Shown here in pieces: positions 54,185 through 64,000 of a DNA stretch of 64,000 bases. Location of the stretch: NCBI GenBank assembly GCA_030674185.1, contig CM060307.1, forward strand, positions 69,018,905 to 69,082,904, read 5' to 3'. The stretch's first letter is position 1. Every line of letters starts with the position of its first letter. The position numbers and the translations under genes were made by a program. Under the pieces are notes generated by a model that was not told where the DNA came from, made no database searches, and worked only from the letters and a program-made list of their open reading frames with translations. This stretch comes from Monoplex corrugatus. Lineage: Eukaryota; Mollusca; Gastropoda; Littorinimorpha; Ranellidae.

Positions 54185-54435
54185 TGACAAATGTGGCGAA
54201 GGGCATGATAGTCAAGTGCGGAAAAAATCGTACTTACAATCAGAAGGTCCTGGGTTCGATCCGCCGAGATATCACCCTATTGGTGGATACAGGTGGAGAG
54301 TTGCCTGATCTTCCAGGTCAACATGTATGCAAACCTGCCAGTGTCTAAATCCTCTTCCCGTGTATATAATGCAGAGTATCAAGTATCCGCGTTAAACATC
54401 CCGTAAGTTATGTTAGTTGCTGGCTTAGACAGATA
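54185..54435 (+). repeat. tRNA-derived SINE (plus strand)
   Basis: The A-box-like TGATAGTCAAGTGCGG (about 54208) and B-box GGGTTCGATCC (54252-54262) are followed by GATCTTCCAGGTCAACATG. The tail GTGTATATAATGCAGAGTATC then GTATCCGCGTTAAACATCCC resembles molluscan SINE bodies as I know them. It is the same family as 8215-8385. Confidence 0.68.
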
Positions 54436-54861
54436 CAGATACAGGCAGTCTCATAACCCTGGAGTCGTAAGGGAATGAGGTGATAGAGACCTCAACTTTT
54501 CTCTGGGCCACCATTATGACGGCGGTGCCCATCTCCTCTCCCTCGCTTCATATTCATATTCATATTTTTTATCAAGACTTCAGAAAGGCAAGAAGGCTAA
54601 TTGATCTTCAAGGGGAGGGACCTGGGAAATCAACCTGTCTCTCTAATAGTTCATACCAAGACAGCCGGGCAATGCCTTGCTCTTCACGATTTTCAACTGG
54701 GCTGAATTATGGAAAGATGAAAACACCCAGGAAGCACGCCCACCGAGGTCGGAGCGTGCACATTGTGCCTCTACAATGTGGTCAAAACAACGCTTCGGAA
54801 AAAAAAAACAGTTGAGGGAGGAAACATCGCATATGCACAGAGAAAGGAAATATCACGCATA

Positions 54862-55075
54862 ACAGAGAGAGAGAGAGACAGACAGAAGGACAGACCGACA
54901 GAGGGACAGAGAGAGACACACAGAGAGAGAAACACAGACAGAGATAGATACAGAGAGATAGACAGAGATATAGAGAGGGACAGACAGACGGACCGACAGA
55001 CAGCCGACACATACAGACACAGACAGACTGGGAGCCTGAAAGAAAGAGAAACAAACAAATAGACAGAGAGATACA
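54862..55075. repeat. (GA)n/(CAGA)n purine-rich tract
   Basis: GAGAGAGACAGACAGA-type repeats. Frames are Arg/Asp/Thr or Leu/Ser low complexity. Confidence 0.92.
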
Positions 55076-55129
55076 GACCGACATGTAGCAGACAGACTGG
55101 GAGCTTGAGAGAAAGGCGGGGGTAGGGAG

Positions 55130-55350
55130 GGAGAAGGAAGTATTGAAAACATCACGAATAAAACCAGCGGATCAAACAAGGAAACAAACAGACAGTAAAA
55201 CCGGAATCTCCAAATCTCAATGGATTTCTCTGTGTCATTTGTATGAACCCCCTTTAAAGGTCGCTTTCTGGGAATGGCTGCAATTAAAACCACTGACAGG
55301 CAGGGCGGAACATTTCTTGATGAAACTAAAGATGACGTGTTTTTCCTGTA
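55130..55350 (-). repeat. Family X dispersed repeat, copy 3 (minus strand)
   Basis: The minus strand reads CATCTTTAGTTTCATCAAG, GTTTTAATTGCAGCCATTCC and GAGAAATCCATTGAGATTTG, then a pyrimidine-rich CTTCTCCCTCCCTACCCC. The order is the same as at 28470 and 44500. Confidence 0.65.
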
Positions 55351-55379
55351 GGCCTGTGTTATCTTTTTTTATATATGCG

Positions 55380-55690
55380 AGCTGGCCGGCTGTGCTGATA
55401 GAGCCATGGACTCAAGATATGATGTCCTGAGTTCAATCCCAGCCTGCAGCATAACAAGTGGCCTATTCCTACTCTTCTTTACGCTTCCTTCATTCTAGTG
55501 GTACCAGCTTGGTGTTCCATAAGTCTCTTGCGTCCCACCTTTCTCCACTCTCCATTTTAAGACCTTTCCAGCATATAGTGTTTCTCGCAGGCTGACTGAG
55601 TTTTCCAAATAGTTACTGTCATGTTTGGGTGAAGCGCATTTGGAACTGTCTGTATATAGTGAGTCTTTGAACAAACAAGCAGACTGTTTT
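55380..55690 (+). repeat. tRNA-derived SINE, second family
   Basis: A-box-like TGTGCTGATAGAGCC and B-box GAGTTCAATCCC (near 55430) are followed by a body with GGTACCAGCTTGGTGTTCCA, TTTTAAGACCTTTCCAGC and GCATTTGGAACTGTCTG. Diverged relatives lie at 30490, 41225 and 43905. Confidence 0.6.
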
Positions 55691-55887
55691 ATTTGTTGTT
55701 GTTAGTGTCATTGTTGTTTTATTCTGAAATTCCTGATTCCTCCTTTGTAAATTAATTAGCTATAACTCTATTTTGCGTGTTGTGTAGAATGTGTTAGTAG
55801 TAACAATGTTGTAGGAGTTCTCTTTGTACTACACACCTCATTCTGACAACCTACGTTGTTGACTTTGATAATGTCATAACTGAGCAG

Positions 55888-56265
55888 TTGTTCTATATTT
55901 TACCCCTCCATCTGTTTTTATTGCCTTTCTTTATTCCTTCTTTCACAGACTCTGAATCTTCCAGTGGTTTGAAATGTGCTCGATGTTGTATTGTTAATGA
56001 CAATGTGCGCCGTAAAGAAAAACTATCAAAAACATTTTTCAGTCGAAATAAACATTTTCCTTTTTTCACTTTCGATAGGAACATCTTTTTATCATTAGAT
56101 CGAACTGCGTTTCTATCATGCCAATTACTCACTGCCAACATCTGTGCGGTTTCTTCTACTCTTAAGAATACCTGCTTATTTTCTGTTTTCTGTTCTATAT
56201 TAAATGGCACAAGAAAAGAAAGACATGACAACACAGAAAAAAGAGAGGAACTAGGATCTGTTTAA
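55888..56265 (+). other. Open stretch of 125 codons, unknown
   Basis: A long pyrimidine tract ending CTTCTTTCACAG at 55949 precedes DSESSSGLKCARCCIVNDN and KTFFSRNKHFPFFTFDRN. A family cannot be assigned. It may be chance. Confidence 0.15.
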
Positions 56266-56429
56266 CCCTTTCATTCCCCCATCCTAAGCACCGCCTGCAT
56301 AAACCTTAAACCTTTAACTCTCCCACTCTGTCAATGAAGTTAACTTCCCGCAAGAAGTCGATAGATAGGGTGAGGTAGTCAAAGGGTTAAAAGTCATTAC
56401 ACCTGTTCCATCCTGCACACACTCGACAC

Positions 56430-57065
56430 AAATCGGTAATCCACACTTCCACATCCGTGCGTAATCTTGGAGTTGTACTGGACCAAACTCTTTCCTTCCA
56501 CAGCCAGGTATCCTCTGTCTGTCGTGCTTGTTACTTAGAACTTCGACGGATCAGTTCTGTGCGTCATCTTCTATCTGAAGAAAGCACTATAACTCTCATT
56601 TCTGCACTCATTCTTTCCAGACTCGACTACTGTAACTCGCTTCTTGCTGGCTGCCCCCAAACACTCTTATCCAAATTGCAAAAAGTTCAAAATAACGCTG
56701 CTCGCCTTGTACGGAAATGCCCAAGGTCAACTCATGTTTCCCCTCTGCTTCGAACTCTACACTGGCTTCCTGTTCGAAAGCGTATTGACTATAAACTTTC
56801 CCTCCTATGCCATAAGTCTCTGGCTGGTCTAGCTCCCCCCTATCTTTCTGATCTCCTGACTGTTTACATTCCCTCCAGAAAGCTACGCTCTTCTACTGAT
56901 GCCCACCTACTTAGAATCCCACGCTTCCGCAACAAAACTCTTGGTGAACGTGCTTTTTCTTATCAGGCCCCCTCTATTTGGAACAAACTTCCCTTTCCTT
57001 TCCGCTCTACCTGTACCCTTTCTTCGTTTAAGTCCAGTCTAAAAACCACTCTTTTTAAATCCTAG
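56430..57065 (+). pseudogene. L2-like RT C-terminal fragment, open
   Basis: About 210 codons are open: VRNLGVVLDQTLSFHSQV, LSRLDYCNSLLAGCPQTL, KVQNNAARLVRKCPRSTHVS and LHWLPVRKRIDYKLSLLCHK. The chain closes APSIWNKLPFPFRSTC and FKSSLKTTLFKS with stop at 57063-57065. This is the standard C-terminal signature of L2/CR1-like RTs. The catalytic YADD is missing upstream because of truncation. No stop interrupts it, so it is relatively young. Confidence 0.9.
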
Positions 57066-57112
57066 CCTGTAGTTCTGTACTCTTACTTCAGCTGCCACCT
57101 TGAAATCTGTGC

Positions 57113-57290
<178 letters not shown>

Positions 57291-57564
57291 TACTGTAAGC
57301 GCTTAGGGCTTTTTTTAGATAAAGCGCCATAAATGTTCACTATTATTATTATTATTAAATCTGCCAGCAGACACCTGGCAGACAATCTATGGCCCTGGCA
57401 GGAGGATATAAACCGTGTCTGGACGTGTCGGAATCGTCTGGAACCATTTTGAATTCGAACATCACTTTCTGTTTCTCAAGATATCGTCTCCGCTCTAGGA
57501 ATAAATTCTGCATACACTGACGTCAGTGATGCCATGTAATGAAAAAGAGCTTAATAAATGATTG

Positions 57565-57950
57565 TGACATACGCCGATCAATACGATATATAACCTGATT
57601 TGTCCACCAACATGATTAAATTATCGTCATGAATAATGGTGCCAAGCTTATTCATTGACGTTCTAATACAAGTTAAGGTATGAAACCCATTCGCTAAATC
57701 GGATCTCAAAACCTTGCCAACGCATGAAGCTTATGCACAGCCTGTGTTATGAAATGTGCATCTCATTCTGTAAATCTGTAATGTTTAAAAACTGGAAAGG
57801 ATGAAAACAGAACCAGCCTCCTATAATAAACTTACATCACCAATGTCATATAGAATCACATTACGTAAATCATCTATCCGTCCGATCAATACGATACATG
57901 GCCTCATTTGTCCATCAACATGATTGAATTATCGTCTCCATTGTCCCGAT
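57565..57950. repeat. Direct repeat pair ~310 bp apart
   Basis: CCGATCAATACGATATATAAC (57573) recurs as CCGATCAATACGATACATGG (57880), and both are followed by CATTTGTCCA/GATTTGTCCA and CAACATGATTRAATTATCGTC. Between them, AAACCTTGCCAACGCATGA resembles SINE bodies elsewhere in the window. Confidence 0.75.
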
Positions 57951-57997
57951 CCTTCTAGTCCATCCTTCACCCATGATATAAAAGACACACTCACACA

Positions 57998-57998
57998 C

Positions 57999-58050
<52 letters not shown>
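57998..58050. repeat. (CT)n microsatellite
   Basis: Pure CT tract, followed by CA-rich sequence to 58108. Confidence 0.95.
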
Positions 58051-58054
<4 letters not shown>

Positions 58055-58221
58055 ACACACAGACACACTCGTACACACACACAGACACGCCCCACCACAC
58101 ACACACTTTTCTGTTTCGTTTCTTTTTCCTGAAGATTAACCATTTCCAAGTTTCCTCTTTTCTTCTCATGTATCCTTTTTTTTTCTAAAATCACTTTAGT
58201 GAATAGACATTAAATCAAAGA

Positions 58222-58439
<218 letters not shown>

Positions 58440-58440
<1 letters not shown>

Positions 58441-58719
58441 CCACTACACTAAATAAGCAAAAGGATATAAAGAAACAAACAAGCAAAAAAACAAATAAAC
58501 ACATCAATAGCGGCACCTCGACAGCTCTGCCGTGTTTTCTCAGGCAGCCCAAAGCAGAAGAAATAACACAGATTCAAATGCGGTAGAACAGTGACTACTT
58601 TTACTTTCTAACATTTAAAATTACATTAATACAAAACACGATGATCAACCGAAAGCATCATTTCTGATCGAAACAAAAATGCATGGTTAGCCTACGGAGG
58701 CATTTCCGTTAATCAAGTA

Positions 58720-58720
<1 letters not shown>
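58440..58720. other. Anonymous DNA
   Basis: Nothing recognised. Confidence 0.45.
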
Positions 58721-58804
<84 letters not shown>

Positions 58805-58812
58805 TGTGTGTG

Positions 58813-58849
<37 letters not shown>

Positions 58850-58877
58850 GTGTGTGTGTGTGTGTGTGTGTGTGTAT
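58721..58877. repeat. (GT)n microsatellite
   Basis: GT tract of ~155 bp with three small interruptions. Confidence 0.97.
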
Positions 58878-58879
58878 TT

Positions 58880-59530
58880 GAATAAAATTTATGAAGAAAG
58901 AAACGATCAAGGCAAGTGATGTTCCCTATTTGTATGACATGGAAATGATTGGTGATCCCTTAAGAGACATTTTTCTTGATTATCTGTCTGACGTCTTCGT
59001 GTTTACAGAGACATCAGGGAATTTTCATGGAGATAACCAAGTGCAGATGCAGTAATCTTCTCCATAATATGACAGCGGCTGCAACAAAATTAGGCAAGAT
59101 TGCTCTGATGGAGGACTGATTTTGCATTTTGGGCTGACTTTTTAAGTAAGCCTGTATGTTTCAGATAAGCTCAGACAAGTTCTGATATCTGATCCATGGA
59201 GAGACAACACTTGAACTGAGTGATAGATCAATGACGTTGTCAGGAAGACCCTTTCAGAAAAGCATGGTAGTAATTGGGGGAAAGGAAGGAAAACAGAGAG
59301 GGTGATCAGCGAACAGGAAACTAGGACTCGGTTTACTGTATGGAAACTCTGTACCACAGTTACGTTAATAGAATCTTCGTCACATGGCTTATTAAGCTGA
59401 TTCTGCGATGGATTTCGCGTTTTATAGCCCCTGCTGGCTTTGGCAGTGGAAAAAAATTGATTTGGACATATCTTTAGTGATTGTTTCGGTGCCATATATT
59501 TCAGTTAGGAGACTGTTGTTTTTTCAACAC
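58880..59530. other. Anonymous DNA
   Basis: No gene recognised. Confidence 0.45.
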
Positions 59531-59534
59531 CAAA

Positions 59535-60190
59535 TGTGTCTACATTTAGAGCCTCTATCATTTCTAACGTAATATTGTCTGGTCCTGGAAATTTTCCCGG
59601 TGTCATCTTTTTCAGTGTTGCCATAACTTCGTCGTTCATTATTGGTGGTCCTTCAGAGTTCTTTCTTATGCCATGGTCCTCCTCTCTGTCATCATCAAAA
59701 GTCTTTAATGTACTCTCCCCATCTATCTAATATTGTGTCTTTTTCCGTAATAATTGTACCATAATTAATTTTAAGCAGCCAGTTGATGTGCACGTCTTTT
59801 TCCTGTAGACAATTTCTTACGTGTTTTTGTACATAAATATAGGGTCTGTTTTGTGTCCGTTTTCTCTTTCTTTGCATTTTGTTTCTAGCCATGCTTCCTT
59901 AGCTTCATTGCACTTATTCCTGATTTCTTTATGTATCTATTAATTTGTATTCTTCCTCTTTTCCATTTACCCTCCTCCGTCCATCCATCAATCTTAAAAT
60001 TTCTTTTGCCATCCAGTTCTTCTTTGCTTTTCTTTCAACTCAATGCATTTCTTCACAAGCTTCATTTATTGAGTTTCTTAAATCTGTCCATTGTTCATCA
60101 CTGTCACCAATGTCCTCCGGAGCACTGAATTTGTTCTGAACATGTATGTTGAATTTTGCGCGGTTGATTCTTCTGTCTTTAAGAGTACAA
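59535..60190 (-). pseudogene. RTE LINE internal fragment (linker and RT start, minus strand)
   Basis: On the minus strand, NRAKFNIHVQNKFSAPEDIGD, SDEQWTDLRNSINEACEE, TEKDTILDRWGEYIKDF and the RT start (plus-strand TCTGGTCCTGGAAATTTTCC, equivalent to GKFPGPDN) are in the RTE order. Frames are broken by several indels, and both the endonuclease and the RT core with its 3' tail are missing. Confidence 0.85.
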
Positions 60191-61120
60191 TATTGTTCCA
60201 TACAAATCCTTTCAAAAGATCGTAGCTTACGTTTATCGAGAGATAATTGATTTTGTACACAAACATCCTTTCTATTTATTATATCTAACGCAGACAGTGA
60301 CCAATACAGACTGGTGACATGGCCACTAGTTACATTACGTGATGATGTGTTGTAAAGGATACCACCATTCATCAAACAGCAACCCTTTGACTCCTGCACC
60401 CTATCCACCAGATGGTGACAGAATCAAAGAGTTAAGTTTTTGCTTTACTAGCATGGTTGACAATGCAGGATGCTGGCGGACAGGGTGCGGGAGTCAGAGG
60501 GTTAAACTTGGCTGATATCTTCTCTGACCACATATAACGCCCTACTGATTCACAGCTTTTTTTTCTAGTTGTCGTTTTACTCGAAAGGATTCACTCCTGT
60601 TGCGGCAACAGTCGCCTTGGTTCACTAGGCTTACACACACTGTGGAAATGTGCCACTTGGATTCATTACAGTTTTGCACTTCAGGGCGGCAGGATAAAAG
60701 CTTTACAAGCTACAAGCTGGTCTGTCAGATATCTATTCTTTTGTTGCATGTTAGAAAAGGAATCTGTAGGTTTCACGGTGGTAAGCACAAAGGATGTCTA
60801 GACTTTGGTGTAATTGGTACGCTATTTTCTCAAAAAGTAGACTGTTTCTCCTCACCCCATCTCTCCTTCTCCCTCCCATTGCTTCACCAAGACATTCTCT
60901 CCTTTTGAGACCATACATTGTACATTTTGTTATACATGTAGACCGGACAAAGAGGCACGTTGAGGTATATTAAAGACATGTAGGGTTCGTGCCTATTTAC
61001 ATGTATATCAAGCACAGCACACTTTGAGGTTTTCAATTATACAAAAATATATTGAAACAATCTCTCAGCTCCAAAAGATTTGTCGTCGTTGTTCTACTCA
61101 CCATAAACAATTTTCTTCTT
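60190..61120. other. Anonymous DNA
   Basis: A TTTGACTCCTGCACCCTATC stretch (60387) is echoed inversely by GGGTGCGGGAGTCAGAGGGT (60485), a ~100-bp-spaced imperfect inverted repeat. The 102-codon frame at 60600 has no recognised motif. Confidence 0.5.
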
Positions 61121-61124
61121 TTTC

Positions 61125-61250
61125 TCCTCTCTTCTTCTTCTTCTCTGCTCTTTTCTTCTTCTTCTTCTTCTTCTTCTTCTTCTTCTTCTTCTTCTTCTTT
61201 CTTCTTCTTCTTCTTCTTCTTCTTCTTCTTCTTCTTCTTCTTCTTTTAGA
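61125..61250. repeat. (TTC)n trinucleotide microsatellite
   Basis: About 40 TTC units with few interruptions. The purine/pyrimidine mirror symmetry could form triplex (H-)DNA. Confidence 0.96.
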
Positions 61251-61299
61251 CAAAGCAGTGCATGCGCGGGCACATGGCATTAACCACATTTATTTGGAA

Positions 61300-61301
<2 letters not shown>

Positions 61302-61385
<84 letters not shown>
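61302..61385. repeat. (AC)n microsatellite, ~41 units
   Basis: Pure AC tract only ~50 bp after the (TTC)n tract. Confidence 0.97.
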
Positions 61386-61389
61386 TACA

Positions 61390-62135
61390 CACATATATAA
61401 ATCCACATATCATGACAGTACTTCGGAATGTGCAGCACCATTCTTTCTATGAACTCAGAAGAAGAAACTCCAAGCAGTGACAAAGATGGAGACAGACAAA
61501 CGCTGATGGTTTTATCGCTGGCTGCTTCTTGTTGTCAGATGTTTGTCGTCTGTCCACTCAATTTCACCTAATCCTCCACAGTATCCAGTGTCTATTCTTC
61601 ATCACACAGCTGACAAGTAATTCCTTCTAGTTAGTCGTCGTGGTTATCGACAGAACACGAAGCCTACATGGGAGCTTCTGCTGGAGGCTGTTGTGACTAG
61701 GTATACTAGACCTCACTTCATTTTCCGTCCAACAAATTTTCCACATTCTGTGAATAACCTGGGTGATATTCTTTCGGATAAAGTTGAATGTGCTGCATGC
61801 ACTTAAAGAAACAAACAGTTGTTCCGGCCAAAATTATATGGAAGAATCAACTTTTGCAGTTAAAAGCCTTGGAATATTGTCCCCATTTTCACCACGATAT
61901 CGCTACAGTGTATCACGATTTGACCGACCGCCACAACTGATCTCGAGTCTTTTTAACATGTTGAAAACTTGTCGCGGTTGCCGATTATTCTTGATCATTC
62001 ACGGGTTTCCAAGACTGATCACGACTCATTACGATACCCTTCACGACTGATCCCGATTTTAACTCAACCGTGGGCTATCATGGTCAAAGTCAAGACAATA
62101 TGACAAGGGTTTGAACGAAACTTCACTGAAACAGA
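61390..62135. other. Anonymous DNA
   Basis: No gene recognised. A cluster of ACCACGATATCGC, ATCACGATTTGACC, GATCACGACTCATTACGA and GATCCCGATTTT phrases (61890-62060) suggests an old short tandem repeat. Confidence 0.45.
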
Positions 62136-62139
62136 AAAG

Positions 62140-62275
62140 GCAAAATGGGCAATGTTGTATCGAGCGACTTGCTTTCTCCCTGGAGAGACCAGCCCAAATT
62201 TTCGTTCGGGAAATAAATGTTGAAAATTAATCCAATCCAATTAAATCGAATCCAACAATTTTCCTATCAGGCAGA
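62140..62275 (+). repeat. SINE 3' end-like repeat
   Basis: GAGCGACTTGCTTTCTCCCT, GGAGAGACCAGCCCAAATTT and a GAAATAAATG stretch leading to an AATCCAATCCAATT tail resemble a molluscan SINE 3' end that I recall. No Pol III boxes are visible upstream. Confidence 0.4.
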
Positions 62276-62770
62276 TGAATGAAATGTTCCCCCGTACATA
62301 CACACAGACGGATCCTAGGTTTTGTTCTTCTTATTATGTGTCTGCTACTCGTATAACGCAAAAGCATCTGATGTCTTGTTAACATCCGTCCAATGGAATT
62401 ATTTTGTTGGAAAAAGTTTTCTCACTCACGCATTTTCAGATGTGCAGTACATCAGTCTAGTTGTAGTGTAGCTGAAGACATCTTCAGCATGCGCAAAACA
62501 CCAAGCATGTGTGAAGTCTTAGAGTGGAAGTAGGACGTGACAGGGGAAAACATGTAAGAGAGATGGGATCTTAAAGGAGGACAAGGTCTTGCTCTGTACA
62601 ACACATCGAAGCTGACATCCTTCCTATCCCCTATCAGTGATAGGCACAGTGAAACAGACATGCATGGGTGGTAGATCCTGGATGAAATAAAAAAAAATCA
62701 GAACTTAAATCGATGACCCACTATGCAAGTCTACACATCCACGAGAGGAGGATCACGATGGTGGATCACT
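62276..62770. other. Anonymous DNA
   Basis: Nothing recognised. Confidence 0.45.
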
Positions 62771-62771
62771 A

Positions 62772-62773
<2 letters not shown>

Positions 62774-62869
<96 letters not shown>

Positions 62870-62882
62870 TGTGATGTGTGTG

Positions 62883-62920
<38 letters not shown>

Positions 62921-63033
62921 TGTGTGTTGTGTGTGTGTGTGTGTGTGTGTATGTGTGTGTGTGTGTTGTGTGTGTGGTGTGAGTGTGTGTGCGTGTGTGT
63001 ATGTGTGTGTGTGTGTGTGTGTGCGTGTGAGTG

Positions 63034-63071
<38 letters not shown>

Positions 63072-63090
63072 GTATGTGTGTGTGTGCGTG
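62774..63090. repeat. (GT)n microsatellite, interrupted
   Basis: GT tract of ~315 bp with frequent GTGGTG/GTTGTG/GCGTG interruptions. Val/Cys and His/Thr frames are rejected as genes. Confidence 0.96.
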
Positions 63091-63159
63091 TTTTTGCACG
63101 TGAGGGTGAGTGTTGGTGTTTGTGAGTGAATGCGTTTTTTCATGAGTCTATGTGTGGGC

Positions 63160-63195
63160 GCGCAAGTGTGTGTGTCTGGGTGTGTGCCTGAGTGG

Positions 63196-63274
<79 letters not shown>

Positions 63275-63345
63275 TTTATGTTTGTGTTTATGAATGTGTG
63301 CGTGTGCACGTGTGTCTGTGTATTTGTGTCTGTGTATATATGTTT
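63160..63345. repeat. (GT)n microsatellite with impure edges
   Basis: A pure GT tract (63196-63267), followed by variants with GTTTATG and GTGTCTG. Confidence 0.95.
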
Positions 63346-63389
63346 CTGTGTGTCTGTGTCTATGTACTGTATATGGATCACATTTGCCT

Positions 63390-64000
63390 CATGATTACCC
63401 TGTCATAGGCTGTTTGTGAGGTTATTTGTTTGAGAGTGCGGTCTGTTAGCACTTCACTTCACCACTGATGTGGTAGAAACACGACCTTGATGGAAAAGCG
63501 TTCACGTGAAAGTGTTGTAAACCAAGGACTGATAGTGCTTAATCTTGGTTGCCAGATGACATTTTTAACCAGAGAAACAAAACGATCAAGCCATGTCAAT
63601 ATTTTCATCTGAATGTACGACATACACGTTTTCTGTCTGAAGTCCAGCCTGTCATCCTCGTCTCAGTAGCCGGAAACAGACAAAAGTCTGACTAGCGAAA
63701 CTCTGATCAAGCTACGACGGGCCCGGCCTAGTCAGCCGGTAGCGGTTTATATTATAACCGTCCAAATAACAAAAAGCAGAAGGAAACAGGTGAAGACGGA
63801 AAATTGACGTGGCATAATCAGAAACACAAAAACCAGAGAAATGATGGGAGCAAGACCAGTCCACTATCATATTCTTCAGAGAATTTAATAGTTCGATCAA
63901 CTGACCAGAATGTTATCCCACCAGCTGGCTCATCGACGGTAATTATACACCAAGATACATGGATTTAAAACGACTGGCAGACCAATGAAGATCAAAATTA
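63390..64000. other. Anonymous DNA
   Basis: No gene or repeat recognised up to the window end. Confidence 0.45.

Noticed and set aside
55888..56265. CARCC-containing frame as a zinc-ribbon protein
   Set aside because: Only one Cys pair, no family match, biased composition.
62723..63408. Several 90-126-codon frames (Val/Cys or His/Thr)
   Set aside because: Translations of (GT)n/(AC)n microsatellites. The same applies to frames at 1-213, 51000-51300, 57100-57330, 58200-58920 and 61260-61480.
63710..63780. tRNA-like GGCCCGGCCTAGTCAGCCGG stretch
   Set aside because: No cloverleaf or paired A/B boxes could be drawn.

Overview
This is a eukaryotic, almost entirely non-genic window. It is AT-rich, loaded with (GT)n/(AC)n microsatellites and degenerate minisatellites, and packed with transposon fossils from several classes: RTE/BovB-like and L2/CR1-like LINEs, an L1/Tx1-like LINE remnant, a DIRS-like tyrosine-recombinase element, two Tc1-type DNA transposons, a Ty3/Gypsy-like Gag with a SCAN-like domain, and tRNA-derived SINEs. 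This mix suggests a marine lophotrochozoan, most likely a gastropod mollusc. That placement is inference; no host marker gene is present. I see no operon, prokaryotic gene, tRNA or rRNA gene, or CRISPR array, and no host gene that I can name.

Layout. 1-6.5 kb: TG microsatellite, three partial to near-complete copies and one shorter copy of a ~540-bp non-coding repeat (family Y) with a TATA box and poly-A signal, degenerate tandem repeats and a G-rich minisatellite. 6.57-8.06 kb: Tc1-type transposon with clear terminal inverted repeats and a frameshifted DD34E transposase. 8.59-11.28 kb: DIRS-like element with inverted termini, an internal complementary region and a tyrosine recombinase, but no reverse transcriptase. 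11.56-15.36 kb: a possible short exon, then ~3.7 kb of a ~35-bp tandem repeat in which almost every unit joins a splice-acceptor-like sequence directly to a splice-donor-like sequence. 15.36-19.83 kb: 5' fragment of an RTE LINE, then a degenerate Gag gene whose N-terminal coiled coil is expanded into a 27-bp (9-residue) array and which is interrupted by an L2-like LINE tail. 19.87-24.3 kb: related AT-rich non-coding repeats split by a 5'-truncated RTE LINE with an 8-bp target duplication. 24.3-33.4 kb: mostly anonymous DNA with an L1/Tx1-like remnant (minus strand), SINE-like repeats and a second Tc1-type transposon. 33.48-40.39 kb: one long RTE LINE (endonuclease plus reverse transcriptase) split by a 3.5-kb L2-like LINE inserted in the opposite orientation, with target duplications for both insertions. 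40.4-64 kb: further RTE pieces (41.8, 42.8, 49.6, 59.5 kb), a 3' L2-like piece (56.4 kb), SINEs, family X and Y repeats, long microsatellites, and a few open stretches preceded by good splice-acceptor sequences that could be exons.

How the parts relate. The LINE endonuclease/reverse transcriptase genes would have supplied their own retrotransposition. The SINEs lack protein genes and would depend on LINE enzymes in trans. All transposon genes seen here carry stops or frameshifts, so none looks autonomous as it stands. The most unusual structures are the splice-site minisatellite (11.68-15.36 kb), the DIRS-like element lacking its reverse transcriptase, and the Gag gene with the expanded coiled coil.
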